From Boletus sp. NGJ (taxonomy: Eukaryota > Basidiomycota > Agaricomycetes > Boletales > Boletaceae), in NCBI GenBank assembly GCA_019096195.1, contig JAGTXK010000127.1, positions 1 to 64,000 on the forward strand: DNA of 64,000 bases, written 5' to 3'. The translations under genes and the position numbers were made by a program. Shown piece after piece: positions 12,501 to 24,982 of this stretch. Position 1 is the first letter of the stretch. Every line of letters starts with the position of its first letter. The notes beneath the pieces are model-generated. The model made no database searches. It was not told the DNA's origin and was given only the letters and a program-made list of their open reading frames with translations.

Positions 12501-13193
12501 ATGCGCCTTGTCTTCAGCACGTCCGATTATACGAATTCAGACATCTCTGATGAACGGGGTCGCGTCCTCTATTCCATGTCGACACCTCTGGCTTCTAAGC
12601 GGGTGACCACGATTACCAAGTACCGTTGGAGTGGTCCGAGTAGTGTCTCCGAGACGATGGCGACGATCGAGTGGCATAAGTTGAAGGAGACGCTCATTCG
12701 ATTCAATGGGAACGAGATCAAGGCAGATGTCATGCTTGGGAAGCGTCGGTGGAGCACGTAAGTCTGCCTCAGGCTCCTATGTCATGTTATATTGACGCAT
12801 CAATGGGGAACCGACAAGTGGACGCTATTTCGTAGGACCCGATAAGCGTTCTTATAAATGGAAACTCGAATCAACGCACTGTTGGGTATGTTGCATGCTT
12901 TTTTTTCGCTCTTGCGGACTTTGCTGTTGTGCCAGAAAGAATCATGATTGGCTAGACGTCATCCTGAATAACCTTCCCAGATGAAACTGGCGGAATCACA
13001 CGTCGCGCTGGTGAGGTTCCACAAGAAGAATTTTGGGATTAGAAAACAATCGCACCCGCCGTATCTCGATGTCTCTCCAAAAGTGGTGCCCATGTTGGAT
13101 CATGTCATACTGACATTTGTCTATGTCGAGTCTCTGCGTCGAGAGCGACTTAACAACGCTGTCGGTCCGGCGAGTCAGACGAATACGTCGTAG
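12501..13193 (+). CDS. DUF6593 protein, copy A (178 aa)
   Basis: Member of a basidiomycete-specific family of unknown function (DUF6593; beta-rich small proteins). Three exons: 12501-12757, 12819-12885 and 12981-13193, with GT-AG introns and conserved phases. Key segments are the N-terminal MRLVFSTSDYTNSDISDERG, then TTITKYRWSG, IEWHKLKETLIRF, SGRYFVGPD-like with YKWKLES (exon 2), and HVALVRFHKKNFGI (exon 3). It has no signal peptide or membrane span. The second gene downstream is its close paralogue in the same orientation, separated by 542 bp without other features. Copy A ends soon after FVYVESLRRERLNN and lacks the Asn-rich tail of copy B. Confidence 0.82.
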
Positions 13194-13735
13194 CTCAACG
13201 ACGACGACGTGGAAGGGCCATGCAATAATAGCATATGAATATTTGGGTCGTGGGGACATCACTTGGCCTCATCCGTGCAACTTGAATAGTACCGTATGTA
13301 GGTTTTCTCAGAGGTCGTTGACATTAGATATGTGGCTGTGCTCGAGATAACTTACGTAACGGACGTTCCAAGACACCCTTCAATTGTTGGACAGCCTGTG
13401 TGCCACTGCCAGCTGGGAATGAACCTCAATACAGTCTTCTCTGGCACAATGGCCCACCCAGAAGCAGGTAGTCTAAAGCGTGGGTGGTATCAAAACACAG
13501 TGGGTTATAGTTACTTGCTTGCCGTATGTTGGACTGCCTGACTTTATGCTAGGAATCCTTTTTAAGGAAAAGGCATCCTTAGTTGAACTATGTTCCGCCC
13601 ATGACCTGGGAGGCGTCATCGCCTTCGTGCTCAGTCCGAATCGTTCTACATAAACTTTTGAGGTCTGCTGTACACGACCCACGAACAAGTCGAACGACGT
13701 CTTACTCTCCCCTACTCTCACTCTCTGTCGTTGAC

Positions 13736-14488
13736 ATGCGCCTCATATTCAGCACCACCAACCACATGAACACAGATATCTCTGACGAGCGAGGGTACAT
13801 TCATTACACCATCTCCACACCCTTCGCGTTCAAGAAAGTGACCACAATCACCAAGTACCGCTGGAGTGGTTCTCGTGGTGTCCCGGAGACAATGGGCGTC
13901 ATCGAGTGGCATCGCTTGAAAGAGACGGTGTTCCAGTTTGATGGGAAGGTGATACCCGCGAACGTGATGCTCGAAAAGCGCGCGTGGAGCAGGTATGTTG
14001 GTTCCTGATGTTTCGACGAGATGATGCGACGTTGACGGATATTCGTGAACTCGGATTGCGGTCGGGGAATCGTTGAACGCTGCTAGCGGCCGGTATTTCG
14101 TAGGTCCTGATCAACATACATACAAGTGGAAGCTCGAATCGGCGCATTGTTGGGTATGTCCGTTTCCGGTCGCTTGGGTGGAGAATAGGATGACGAATCA
14201 TGCTTTTGGATGTGTCGTGGACAGATGAAGCCTGCCGAGTCAGACGTCGAGCTCGTCCGGTTCCACAAGAAAAATCTTGGGATTTTGAAACCGTCCCATC
14301 CGGCCTACCTCGATGTTTCTACCAAGGTGGTTCCAATGTTGGATCACATCATTCTCACGTTCGTCTACGTTGAGTCTTTGCGGCAGGAACAAGCGGGGAG
14401 CCGGAGCAACCTTAACAATATCAACAATGTCAACAACATCAACAATGGCAACAACACGATTGTGATGAATAATGCTACCATGATGTGA
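13736..14488 (+). CDS. DUF6593 protein, copy B (195 aa)
   Basis: Tandem paralogue of the preceding gene. Exons are 13736-13992, 14087-14153 and 14225-14488. The first two exons are 257 and 67 bp, exactly as in copy A, with the same intron phases, which shows recent common descent. The core is well conserved (MRLIFSTTNHMNTDISDERG; TTITKYRWSGSRGVPETMG; YKWKLESAHCW; LVRFHKKNLGI). It differs from copy A by an Asn-rich C-terminal tail (repeated NNI/NNV/NNG triplets) encoded by an AAC-rich tract around 14408-14460. Molecular function is unknown for the family. Confidence 0.85.
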
Positions 14489-15710
14489 TGGGCTTATATG
14501 GTTTCGTGACACTTTATAACATCTTGTAACCTTCTATTTTGTGAATTATTCCCCATGGTACAGGGCACGCTGCCAAAAAAACTGCATAAGTATAGCGAGA
14601 CCGCGATGGCGGTGTATATTGCACACTGAATGAGTTCAAGATTGATCTCACTGTGGTCCTGTATACCACATGACGCCCATGATAGCGGCTCCCTCCGCTT
14701 CGAAACCGGTGTCCTTCCTCTCATCCGTGGCTTGTGTTCCGCCAAAAGACAAGAGACGACAATCACGTCCCTTGTATGGTCGTTCTCTGGCTTGAGAGCA
14801 ATGAATGCGTCGTAGATGATGCGTTTTCAATCTTCTACTCATTCATGGGATTTCGAAAAACCATGCAATCGCTCTGGAGTGGTCATGCAACTAGTAGGCG
14901 TTTGTCAACTGGGCCCCGGCTATTGAGACGCGCATCATCGTCAGCACCAACCGAAAGCTGTCCGACAAAGCTTTCTCTCCATTCGAACCGTTTGCCACCC
15001 TCTTCAAACGAGAACGGCCCTGAAATGATTGACCTTATTAACAAAGACTGTGACTCACAAGGGGCGACAACATTGGTGCTTCGAGCTAATCACCGGGATT
15101 AATAGGATACACCGGGAAAAGTGATTTGATCTGGTCGGAAGGTCTTGTGCTCAGTGGTGGCGAGAAGCAGATATCCTCCGTGGTCTGGCGTCACCAAGCA
15201 GACGGAGTGTGGTTTTCTTTACATCGTCAATGTCAGTGTTTCCGCCGGACGCAGCGGGGATGCTAGGGTCCACCAGGGGTGAGTTTGGAATCGGTGAGAT
15301 GTTCCATTTCTCGGTATGCTAGTGGCTCTGAATCAGATAGACGCCAGGGGTCATTGAAGTCTGAAGTCTGAATCGGACCAAGGCTGTACTATTGCAACCG
15401 AAACACAAATGCGGCGCGCCAGCGATGTATGATGAGTTGCGCTCGCATTGCGACTGTATAGTTCATGATGAAGAGCTGAAGATTTATGGAACGAATATAT
15501 TTTTGAGGACAAGTCCAAATCTGGACATATCCCTTGGAGTCGCCGCTTCAAAGCTGCCTGCGATATCAACGACAACTTTACTTTCCATCGTCGCCGTGCA
15601 CAGCGACGGCCAAGGAGACTCGTTCCTTTCCTTGTTGTGCGCCAACGTGCTTCAAGTACGCTATCAATTTACTTTTACTACTCACCCACTCCTAGGATCC
15701 ACCCTCCACC
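14489..15710. other. Intergenic, no gene seen
   Basis: About 1.2 kb between copy B and the EH-domain scaffold gene. It presumably contains the terminator of one and the promoter of the other. No repeat or conserved frame was found. Confidence 0.5.
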
Positions 15711-18700
15711 ATGTCCCAGTGGGGCCAGCCGGGATTTCAGTATCCCATGCAAACTGGCTTTCCTGGCCAGCAACCCCAGCAACAGTTTCACCCCAGTCAA
15801 CAGTTGAACCCCGCTGCTCAGTTCCAGCAACCTCAGAGTAGCTTTGGCGCTCAGCCAGGTGCACCAGGATTGGGCGCAGGGTTCGGTAGTCTTGCCCCGC
15901 AGTCAACAGGATTTCCCGGCCCACGTCCGCAAGGATTTCAGCAACCTCAGCAACCTGGATTCCCAGGCGCACCAGGCGTCGGCGCGAGCTTCTTGCAAGC
16001 ACAACCCACAGGTTTTCCGGGTGCTCAATCCAGCTTTCAGCAACGCGCTCCACCACCACCGGTTCCGCCTCTTCCCGCTTCCTATCAGCAGAACGCACCA
16101 CCACCCCCGCCCCCCGTACCCCAACAGCAGCCCGGTTTCTTGAATACAAACCAGAGTCGCCTAGGCGGGCCCTCGGCGCCTTCCTTTGGTTTGGCAAGCT
16201 TGGTCACGCAGCCGACTGGTGTTGGGCTTCTATCACAACCTACTGGTTTTGCAGGGCCTTCCCCGGCCCCATTGGTACCTCAGGTTACTGGTTTCGTTGA
16301 TCCTCGGCTTCAAATGATGTCCAGCTCATTTATGCCTGTTAATATTTCCGCTCCATATACATCCGGAGGGGTACCACAGCTCGCACCGCTCCCGCAGCAG
16401 CAGCTCGGTGGTCTTTCATTGCAGCAGAGCTTCCAGCAGCACAATCAAGCTCACGGAAGGGGGACAGCACCTAAAATTCCATGGGCGTTGAGCAAGGCGG
16501 AAAAGAAACAATACGATCAGATATTCAGAGCTTGGGATGCGCAAGGAACAGGGTTCATCAGCGGTCAGGTCTTTGGACAAAGTGGTCTAGATAGGAACGA
16601 CCTCGCCAGGATTTGGTCAGTCTTGACTCTTTTCTATCATAGGGTTTTGGATGTCTGATCGAATTCATTGACCTGCCGCAGGACGCTGGCCGATGCTGAT
16701 AATCGGGGTAAACTAAATTTAGCAGAGTTTCATGTTGCTATGGGTTTGATTTATCGACGTGCGTATGAAACTTTACCGATTCCCCATTTAACATGATCCA
16801 CGTGCTCATTGAAATTCGATCATTATCAGGACTCAATGGGAACGATATCCCAGATGAACTTCCTGCCGAGCTTATCCCTCCTTCCTCTCGAGACCTCGAT
16901 ACCTCTGTCAATTTCCTTAAAGACATCCTCAAGAACGATACTCGCGCACGTTCTCCATTGGGGCTTGATACTCCGATCTCGCGTCTGAAAGAACGATCTT
17001 TCACCTCTTCGTCCTCCTTTACGCAGCAAGGCGGGCGGCAAGATGCGACTGTCTACAAACACGAAGACGCCGAGCCCCCAGGTGGATTTTACCAACCCCG
17101 CAATCGTCACGTGGACCGGAGCGCCATTCGATCGCGCGTGGACGACACGAGTCCTGCGACGTCAGACTTGTCCTCCATCAAGAGACAGTTGTTGAACACG
17201 CAGAAAATACTGGACGATACGTTGGCGAGCGAGCAATCTTCTGATGCACTGGACAGAGAACTCGAAGATTTGCGGTATAGGATTACCCGATTACAAGAAG
17301 ACATCGAGTACGTTTCAAAAGGTCCGAGGACGGCAGCCAAAGACGAGGAAAGGAGGCGTCTTGAAAGAGAACATGCAAGGTTAATGCATGAGGAAGTGCC
17401 GGCGCTCGAGAAGAAAATGGAAGAAAGAGAAAGAAGGAGAGAAAGGGAGAAGCGGGAGTGGACGCGTGATCGGGATCGAAGGAATGAGCGATTTGGACGG
17501 TTCGGTGGTGATGACAGCGGGAGGTACTCACCAGCGTCACGATACCGAGAGGATGAAGAACGACCGTACTCTAGGGGCGCATCAAGGTACGATCGAGACG
17601 ACAGGGACTATGATAGGTCGTATAGCGATGGGGATAGAGATCGCAACCGCGACGCTGACCGTGACCGGGATCGACATCTTGAATTGTCCACTGCTACACG
17701 CATGCCGCCGCCGCCGCCGCCGCCCCAGCCTGCCAGCAGCACCAGTCAACCGCCACTGCCAGCACCAGCACCAGCACCTACTCGTTCTCCTGCACCCGGG
17801 ATAAAGAACATGACTCCCGAAGAGCGACGAGCCTTTTATCGTGCCGAAGGTCAACGTCGCTTGGAGTCCCGTATGAAAGCCCTTGGCGTCGTCGTTCCAT
17901 CGTCTGCTTCTGTTGCTTCCCCTACACTTGACACCACTATCGAGGACCGTCTCGCCCAAGAGAAGAAGGAAGCGGAAGAGAAAGTTCGCGAAGCAGAGAG
18001 GCAGGCCGAAGAGCGCGAAAAGCAAAGGAAGGAAAAGCTTGAGGCTGAGAAGGCGTTAAAGGGAGGCAAGTCCTCTTCGCCGACGCCCACAACTACGGCG
18101 CCTCCACCAGCCCCAGCGCCGGTGCCGACGCCGACTGTCAAGGCCGCCCTATCTAAGTCTCGTGCACCTGCACCACCCCCGCCGCGGAAGGGAGCTGTTC
18201 CTCGTACCCCGGCTCTTCCTACTCCGGCTCAGGCACCGACTCCCCTAGCTCCACGTGCTCCTCCAGCGCCTACTCCTGTTATTCGTGCACCGGTACCTCC
18301 TACACCCGCGCCAGCACCCCCCGCCCCCACTGTACTCGAGGAAGACCCCGCAGACGCCGCACTCAAAGCACGGGAAGAAGCTCTGCGCAAGAGGCGCGAA
18401 GGGCATGCGGCTCTCCTTCGCAAGCTTGAGGAGGAGGAAGAGGAAGCGCGAAAAGGCTGAGGAAGCGTATCGGGAACGCAAGAACCAATTCTTGACTGTT
18501 AAACCTTCTCCGACAGTCAGTCCAACCTCGACCGTATCGAAGTCGCCTGTTCCCCCTCCCCCCTCCCTCCCCCTTCAGCACTGTCGGTGACTTCATCCGT
18601 ACAAGCGGGGGAGGAAGCGGCTCCGCCACCGCCACCGCCACCGCCACCACCACCACCACCTCCTTCAGCTCCTGTTGCCGAGAAACCTAGTAACAATCCC

Positions 18701-20118
18701 TTTAGTCGTTTGATGAAGGGAGGCGGAGGCTCTACTCCCGCTACCCCTCCAACAGCCACAGCAAACGGAACCAGCAATCCTTTCTTCCTTACCCAGATTG
18801 CACCACCGGCACCACCACCACCCAAAAGCCCGGGTATCCCACCACCAGTTAAAACAACATATCACACTGCCCCGAGGGATAGCGACGACGACTGGGACGA
18901 TGTCATGGAGAAAGAGGAGGATGGGAGCAGCGACGAAGAACTTGGGACGAGGGATACACGAATGGGTCTCGCGCAGCAGCTTTTCGGTACTTTGTTACCC
19001 ACACGTCCCCAGTCGGCTGGACCGGCCCCATCTTCAGCTAACCCCGTCCCACCTGCTGCTCCGGCACCACCGCCTCCACCTTCTGCACCGCCTACATCAA
19101 CAGCTTCGTCTGCGCCGATTGCCGCTCCAGCACCAACAGGTGATCGGGGTGCGTTGCTGAACTCCATTCAGGGAGGTACTCGGCTGAGAAAGACTGTCAC
19201 AAATGATCGTAGTGGCGCTGCCACATCTGGAAGGGTCATTGGCGATAGTAATACACGACCCCTCCACGTGAACGATTTTGCTCGTCCACCATCACCACGT
19301 ACCGTTCCTTCTCCGGCGAGCTTTACAGTGTCTCCCCCGCCTGCGGAGCCTCTGATGGGGCAGAGTGACTCCTTTGGTCATGGAAAGAAGGAATCTGTGG
19401 ATTGGTACAATGCGCTGGCTGCGGACGTAAATAAGCGGGGGGTGGACCATCTTCCTGTTACTGCAGAGGAAGCCGAGGAAGAGCAGGCTGATGCCAGTGT
19501 GGTTCCTGCCATCCAAGTCTCAGAGCATGGTCCAGATAGTGGGTTTGAACTCATGGCCGATGTTGATCTCTCTACTGGTGCGTACATGTCATCTGTAAGC
19601 GGTAATCAATACATTGATGTTGGGTCTCTTATTTTAGAGCTCCGCGTCAGATCTTTGTATCCCTACGAAGGACAGCGAACTGAGGATCTAGGTGAGAATG
19701 TTTCCGTCTTCATATGTGGCTTTGTCACTGAAGATTTGAGTGCCAATTTGCAGACTTTGATACAAACACGATCATCGTTGCTCATCCATCCAGGTCTGGT
19801 GGCGATTGGTGGTACGGTACTACAGCCAAGGATGGAAAAGCTGGTTTCTTCCCTAGGACCTACGTTCAGGAAGTGGAGCAAGGTGCGCCGAGCCGCTTAT
19901 CTTTGCTTTGTCAGGTTGTTGCTCGTGATGACTGACCAAATACAGTTCACGCAACGGCACTGTACACCTACGAGAGTACGAACGCGGACGAGCTTGCATT
20001 TAATGAAGGCGACACGCTTACCATTGTCGACTGTTCTGAAACGGATTGGTGGAAAGTTGAACGTGATGGTCTCGTGTTCATCGTGCCTGCCGCGTACCTG
20101 GAAGTGACTGAGGGTTAG
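15711..20118 (+). CDS. EH / coiled-coil / WH2 / double-SH3 endocytic scaffold (Pan1/intersectin-like)
   Basis: Cortical adaptor linking endocytic coat proteins to actin assembly. Exon 1 (15711-16615) encodes a Gln/Pro/Gly-rich N-terminus with PTGF/QTGF repeats, then an EH domain (about residues 255-345). That domain continues through exons 16682-16758 and 16830 onward and includes the calcium-binding-type loop DADNRGKLNLAEF. Next come a long charged coiled coil, an RD-rich stretch, proline-rich tracts (including a run of about 14 Pro near 18625-18662), a WH2 actin-binding motif (RGALLNSIQGGTRLRKT, about 19146-19196) and two SH3 domains. SH3-1 spans two exons (RSLYPYEGQRTEDL; GGDWWYGTTAKDG; FFPRTYV); SH3-2 has ALYTYESTNADELAF, TDWWKVERDG and VPAAYLEV. 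The frame shifts by one base near 18455 (AAAAGG), inside EEEEARK/AEEAYRERK; sequence error or a real lesion. The stop TAG at 20116 overlaps a splice-donor-like GTTAGT, so the gene may continue into the DH-PH unit. Confidence 0.85.
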
Positions 20119-20344
20119 TGGATTTCCTTACCACGAAAAAGACACTCCTCTTGAGTTCCTCTTACCTTTTCTTACGTGCTGGGGTGGATATAGACTGAAA
20201 TATATCTTTTTTCCTTCGTCTTTTGCTATCATCCCCTCGTCCTCATCGTTGGTTGCATGTTATGGATGCCATCGTACCCGTTCCCTCGCGCCTCGTTTCT
20301 TTGTTTTATTGAACTCAAACGCCACACACCACAAAAAAATCGTC

Positions 20345-23206
20345 ATGTCTTGCACTGAAACACTGAAAAAATTTCGTTCGAATACCAATACGAATTCAAA
20401 AATTCTACGTTTTTGTTCTTTGTTCCTACGACGTGATTTTGATTGCGATTTGGGCGTAGACCTCGATTTGGACGTCCGTAGGCACGCTCAGTTAGGTTTC
20501 GGACAGGACCGAGGGCACGCGGTCCAGGCCGACGATGCAGATCGTGATGGTGACAGTGATCATCACGAGAGGGTGACCGATGTTTACAGCACACCTTATA
20601 CTTCCCCCCAACACACGCGTCAACTAAAAGCACCAGAGTTGCATGGGACTTCGTCCATGGACGGAGACGAGGACGAAGAGGATGCGTACTATTCGCTGGA
20701 CGAAGGGGATAGTACATCCGAGTTGGAGCACGATCCTGAAGGTGAGCGGGAGACGGCGGCGCGCGAGATCGAGCGACGGCGGGTGCTGGAAGCGGCTGGG
20801 TTAGTTGTTAGTCCGCTTGCGGACGGGGAGGACAAAAGGCTACGTCCACCTCTCTTTGTCCCATCCGATATCGTCGTCAGGGAACATAAGCACGAAGATG
20901 AGCATCACGTCCCATCCGCGGCTGCGCTGTGTACGATCACGCGCTCAAATTCGGGCTCGGGCACGTGTTCCGTAGGGGCTCTTTCCGAGTCTCCAGGACG
21001 AAAGCGGCGTCCGGCGCCTGCAGTCCCACCACGCGGATTATCGCATCTCTTGACAAAGGACCTCCCGTCAATTCCAACGCTCTATTTACCAGAGACAGAT
21101 TCGCCGGACCTGTTGTTCGGATCTTTTGAAACCACCGCCTCTGGCAAGGACAACGACGCTGAGGGGGAAGAGGATGGGGAGGTGATGCTTGGAACGGGCC
21201 ACTTCAAGATGAGGTCGGATGGGAGTATCATTCATCCGGACGACGCGTTTGAGCGGTACGAGACGTTCAAAAAGAGGCTAGCGTCGCATAGTCATGGACA
21301 TTGTCATTCGCCTCTGTTTCCAAACTCGATCTCGGCATCGACGAGTAGGATGTCGATGTCGTCGTTCGATACCGGGTCATTGGCACCGACGTCGCCTCCG
21401 AAGTCACCCGTTGCATCGCTGACGCCCTCGCTCCGGGAACGGGAACGAGAACGAGAAGGTGGAGGGAGTGGGGAGAGTCGCGCGTCGCAGTTTCTCAGTT
21501 TTCTCGGACGCCATACGCGTGCAGGGACACCAGAAAACCCTGAGCGCGATCGAAAACTCGTCATCTCTGGACCAATCTTACACGCGCAGACGCCCTCGCC
21601 AGTGTCTGCGCCATTGACCAGCGGGGAGGGTGGTCCGACGAGAGAGGACAGCCCGGTATTTGGATCCTCCTGGGCGAGTCTGGTCAATCGGTCTGCGTTG
21701 GAGGGGATCCCAAAGGAGGAGCGGAAGCGCCAGGAGGCGATCTTTGAGCTGATCTCTACCGAGGGGGATTACGTGCGGGATGTCCAACTGATCGTCGAGG
21801 TACGTGGCTTTTGGTCGTGTTGTTGCCGATGCAGATCCCCGCATGACGTGTGAGGGATACTGCGGGACTGACGATTGTACCTGCAGCTTTTTTATTCTCG
21901 TTTGATGGCGGTGTTGGACGAAAAAGCCACTGCGATGATCTTTTCAAATATCGAAGACATATTGCTCACGAACACGGTGAGGAGGGGATGTTTGCTCTTT
22001 TGGGTTGGTCGTGATATTCAATCCTTGAGCTGACTCGCTTTGAAGACGTTCCTTTCGACTCTCGAAGAACGCCAGCGGGACTGTCGCCTCTATATCGACC
22101 GTATTGGTGACTTGTTAGAAAAACATATGCCGAACATGGGCGTATACCTCGTACGCCGCTGCTCGTCCTTGTTTTATGGCTGCACCCAATGCGGTCGCCC
22201 CCGTTTGCAGAACTACTGTGTCAATCAAGCAAACGCTGGAAAGGTCCTCCAGCAAATGCGGGAGAGTAATCCCACTCTGGCTGCGCAGCTGCAGGTGTGT
22301 TGTTCGTCTTGATTTGTGACGCACGCGTGGAGCTGAGGCCATTCCGCTGGAGAACCTTCGGGAAGACCCATCAGCACGGAATCTGGACTTGTCGAGCTAC
22401 CTGCTTGTACCTAGTATGTTCCCTAACTCCCTAAAAGATATTCAGAACACTGTTGGCTGACGTGCTGCCGCTTACTCGCTCTTGTGACCCATGTTCATAG
22501 TGCAACGTCTTACCCGATACCCTTTGCTCATCCGTCAGATCCTGCGTTACACGGATCCTAGTTCGTCACCATCCGGAGCTATTGACCCTTCAGCATCGTC
22601 GTCATCTACGTCTTGGGGTGATATTGCCGAAAGACAGTCCATATCCGCGGCGCTCCAAGCGGCCGAAAAGATCCTCGAAGACGTGAACGAGACGATCCGA
22701 GATCGAGAAGGGACAGAACGGCTGGAAGAGATCAGCCGCGCATTATGGATCGGACAAGGTAGGCTCGATTTGACGGCACCGACGCGGCACCTCGGTCCAC
22801 GTAAACTTGTCAAAGAGGGCGTGTTGAACAAGGCAAAGAGTGGGCGCAAGTTGCGAGTGTTCTTGTGTAACGATATCCTGGTGCTCGTGGACGAGGCTGA
22901 TAAGGGGTTATATCGCGTGGTGAGTTTGTTTCCCGTTTGTAGTGCCCTGTGTGATCCATCGATGTTCGGTATGTGACTGATCGAAATGTGGGTTGGTCTC
23001 AGCCGATTCCGGTGAACGAAATTCAGATCAAACCTTCGAGGAGCGACCGAGAAGACCCACTTATTCGAATCCATTTGGCATACCCACGTGGGGGAGACAC
23101 GATCCTATTGCGTGCATCCAACGTCCGGGAAGCAAAAGCGTGGGAAGGGGCCATCTTGGATGTTGGCAGGAAAGCTCGGGAGATGATTAGAAATGTGGTA
23201 CGGTAA
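20345..23206 (+). CDS. RhoGEF (DH) plus PH domain protein; possibly 3' half of the upstream scaffold
   Basis: Guanine-nucleotide exchange factor for Rho-type GTPases. 20345 is the first in-frame ATG; the open frame upstream has no other. A long acidic/Ser-rich region comes first (with APAVPPRGL and repeated RERERE), then the DH domain. DH starts at EERKRQEAIFELISTEGDYV (about 21718-21777) and continues over short exons: LFYSRLMAVLDEKA from 21887, TFLSTLEERQRDCRLYIDRI from 22046, and a later block with MQRLTRYPLLIRQI (the conserved DH helix, about 22500-22540). A PH domain follows (KEGVLNKAKSGRKLRVFLCNDIL; VNEIQIKPS; W-containing last helix AKAWEGAILDV), ending at 23206. The DH-PH order is typical of Dbl proteins and of the C-terminal half of long intersectins. 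It may be a separate gene or the continuation of the scaffold through a 382-bp intron (20114-20495). Confidence 0.85.
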
Positions 23207-23711
23207 CGTGGTGAGATGTAACCATGATGGTGACATGGCATAGACGGACGGACGGATGCATATATTTATTGTCGTTTTCGTTTGCTGACTTTTCTTGGGA
23301 CTGTATCTTTGTCTTGTTTGATGGTGATGTAGCATACAACTCAGCTTGGAGTATGTGATAGTATCCGACCGCAACAACTTTAGACATTTTCGGAGCTGCC
23401 TACAAAGGAGGAACCTAGATTAAAATCCATAGTAGTGGGCCTTAATTTATGAGAATTAGATGGATGATACTCATGCGCAATGAACGATTGGCCAGCTGCG
23501 GGCCGATGCATAGGATTTAATGTTGAATCAAGTGACCTCGTCCGCGACTTCCTCTTCGAAAACCCGGACCAGAGCGCACCCCAGCTGTTCATGTCGAAGG
23601 AGAATAACACATGTGGATGTTTCTCCCGCTGTTACTACTGCGCCAATGACATGTGACTACTAGTTTGTGTCAACGTACCGATGTGAGTCATGCGTTCGTC
23701 GACCGAGTCGT
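23207..23711. other. Convergent intergenic spacer
   Basis: About 500 bp between two converging genes (DH-PH and the inositol kinase). It should hold both terminators; no other feature seen. Confidence 0.5.
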
Positions 23712-24982
23712 TCAATCATTGGATTTTTCTACCTCTATGAATGCTGCCACTTCCTGCTTCCTGCGATCCACTAATCTTATCAACGTGTCCATTCCCGTCA
23801 AAACCCCCTGATCAGGGCCTTCCCCGGGCACAACTCGCGTGTGGGCGAAATCGATGAGGGAGATCGTGTACAAGCGGGGCTGTGGATCCGTACAAGAGCA
23901 AGAGGAGGACGTCTCGGTAGTACTGCCTGAAATGGACTCCATGATGATTTCCCCTTGTTCGTCGACTTCTACCTCGATCTGATCACTTTCGGTTTCCTCG
24001 TCCTCTTCGGTTTCCACCTCCTCGAGACTGTCAGGTCCTCCGCCACGACCGGATGCAGTAATAGCTCTTTCCCAGTCTCCTTCGTAGACGATCAGGACGC
24101 TACCACCGACTATCCTCACATGTGCGCCAGAGAGGGATATACGGAGATCGGTGAGTGACCCATGGAGGGATGTGAGGAGGGTAAGAAGTGTATCTGCAGG
24201 GAGGCCTGTGTTGAGATTCGATGGGGGTGAGGTTTCAAGATTGGCGTTGTTCAAGGGAAGCGAGATCGAGCAAGGAAAAAAGTTCCCAATCCCTTCCTGT
24301 AGTTGTTCCGCATTCAAACTATACCCGTATGCTTTCCCATATACGATTGGATCAGGAGAGTGATTTGAATATACCTATCGGAATGAATGCGTGACATCTC
24401 GGAGCTATTTACAAAGGAAAGGCTCACTTGAAAGCCGGTCAACCTCACGCCGGTTTGTAGAGTGGTTGTTTCTGCCGCTTTCTTAATCATGCGCGCCTTT
24501 TTTTCTTCCGAAGCATCGTCGTCGTAGAGTACCGTGCCAAGTTTTACATCCAGGACGCAGGGCTTGCGATAGCCGTACAGCAAGTTCTGGAGAACAAGGC
24601 TTTGGGAGGGTATATTCGAGGGAGCAGTATCATTGATGTTATCGAGGGAGCAGGACGTATATGTACCCTCTAACTCTGGAGCAGGAATGATAACGGGCAC
24701 GACTCCCGCATCGATGTTATCGGTTGGATCGGCGATCTTTCCCTCTAGACTCAACAAGCCAAAGAATTTGGGTATCCAAGCCTTGAGCGTGTGTAATCCC
24801 GTGGAGGGGTCAACGATGTCTCTGACGAACTGGTAAAAAGCAATCTCGCGCGGCTGGGTGGGTTTGAGTAGAAGCGATTCGTCTTCTGTGACGTGTACGC
24901 CTGCATGTCCGCCAACTTGTTGCGAGAGTGGTGTCGTAGGTGGGAGGGTGTGTGTACGCTTTGCCTTTGGATGGGCCGCCAT
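23712..24982 (-). CDS. Inositol polyphosphate kinase (Ipk2/Arg82-type multikinase)
   Basis: Phosphorylates inositol polyphosphates (family reaction: IP3 to IP4/IP5), feeding inositol pyrophosphate and nuclear signalling. Two exons: 24982-24428 and 24374-23712, joined by a 53-bp GT-AG intron in phase 0, giving 405 aa. The family signature PxxxDxKxG is intact as PCVLDVKLG (residues about 141-149). The N-terminal QVGGHAGV matches the usual QVAGH motif. GGSVLIVYEGDWE corresponds to the SSLL-type strand, and SLIDFAHTR (about residue 357) carries the catalytic Asp of the DFG-like IDF motif. An acidic insertion (EEVETEEDEETESD) lies between, as in yeast Arg82. The single intron and complete motifs indicate a functional gene. 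It converges on the DH-PH gene. Confidence 0.92.

Noticed and set aside
18517-18825. Gly-rich minus-strand frame
   Set aside because: It is antisense to the polyproline tract of the scaffold gene; composition explains the openness.
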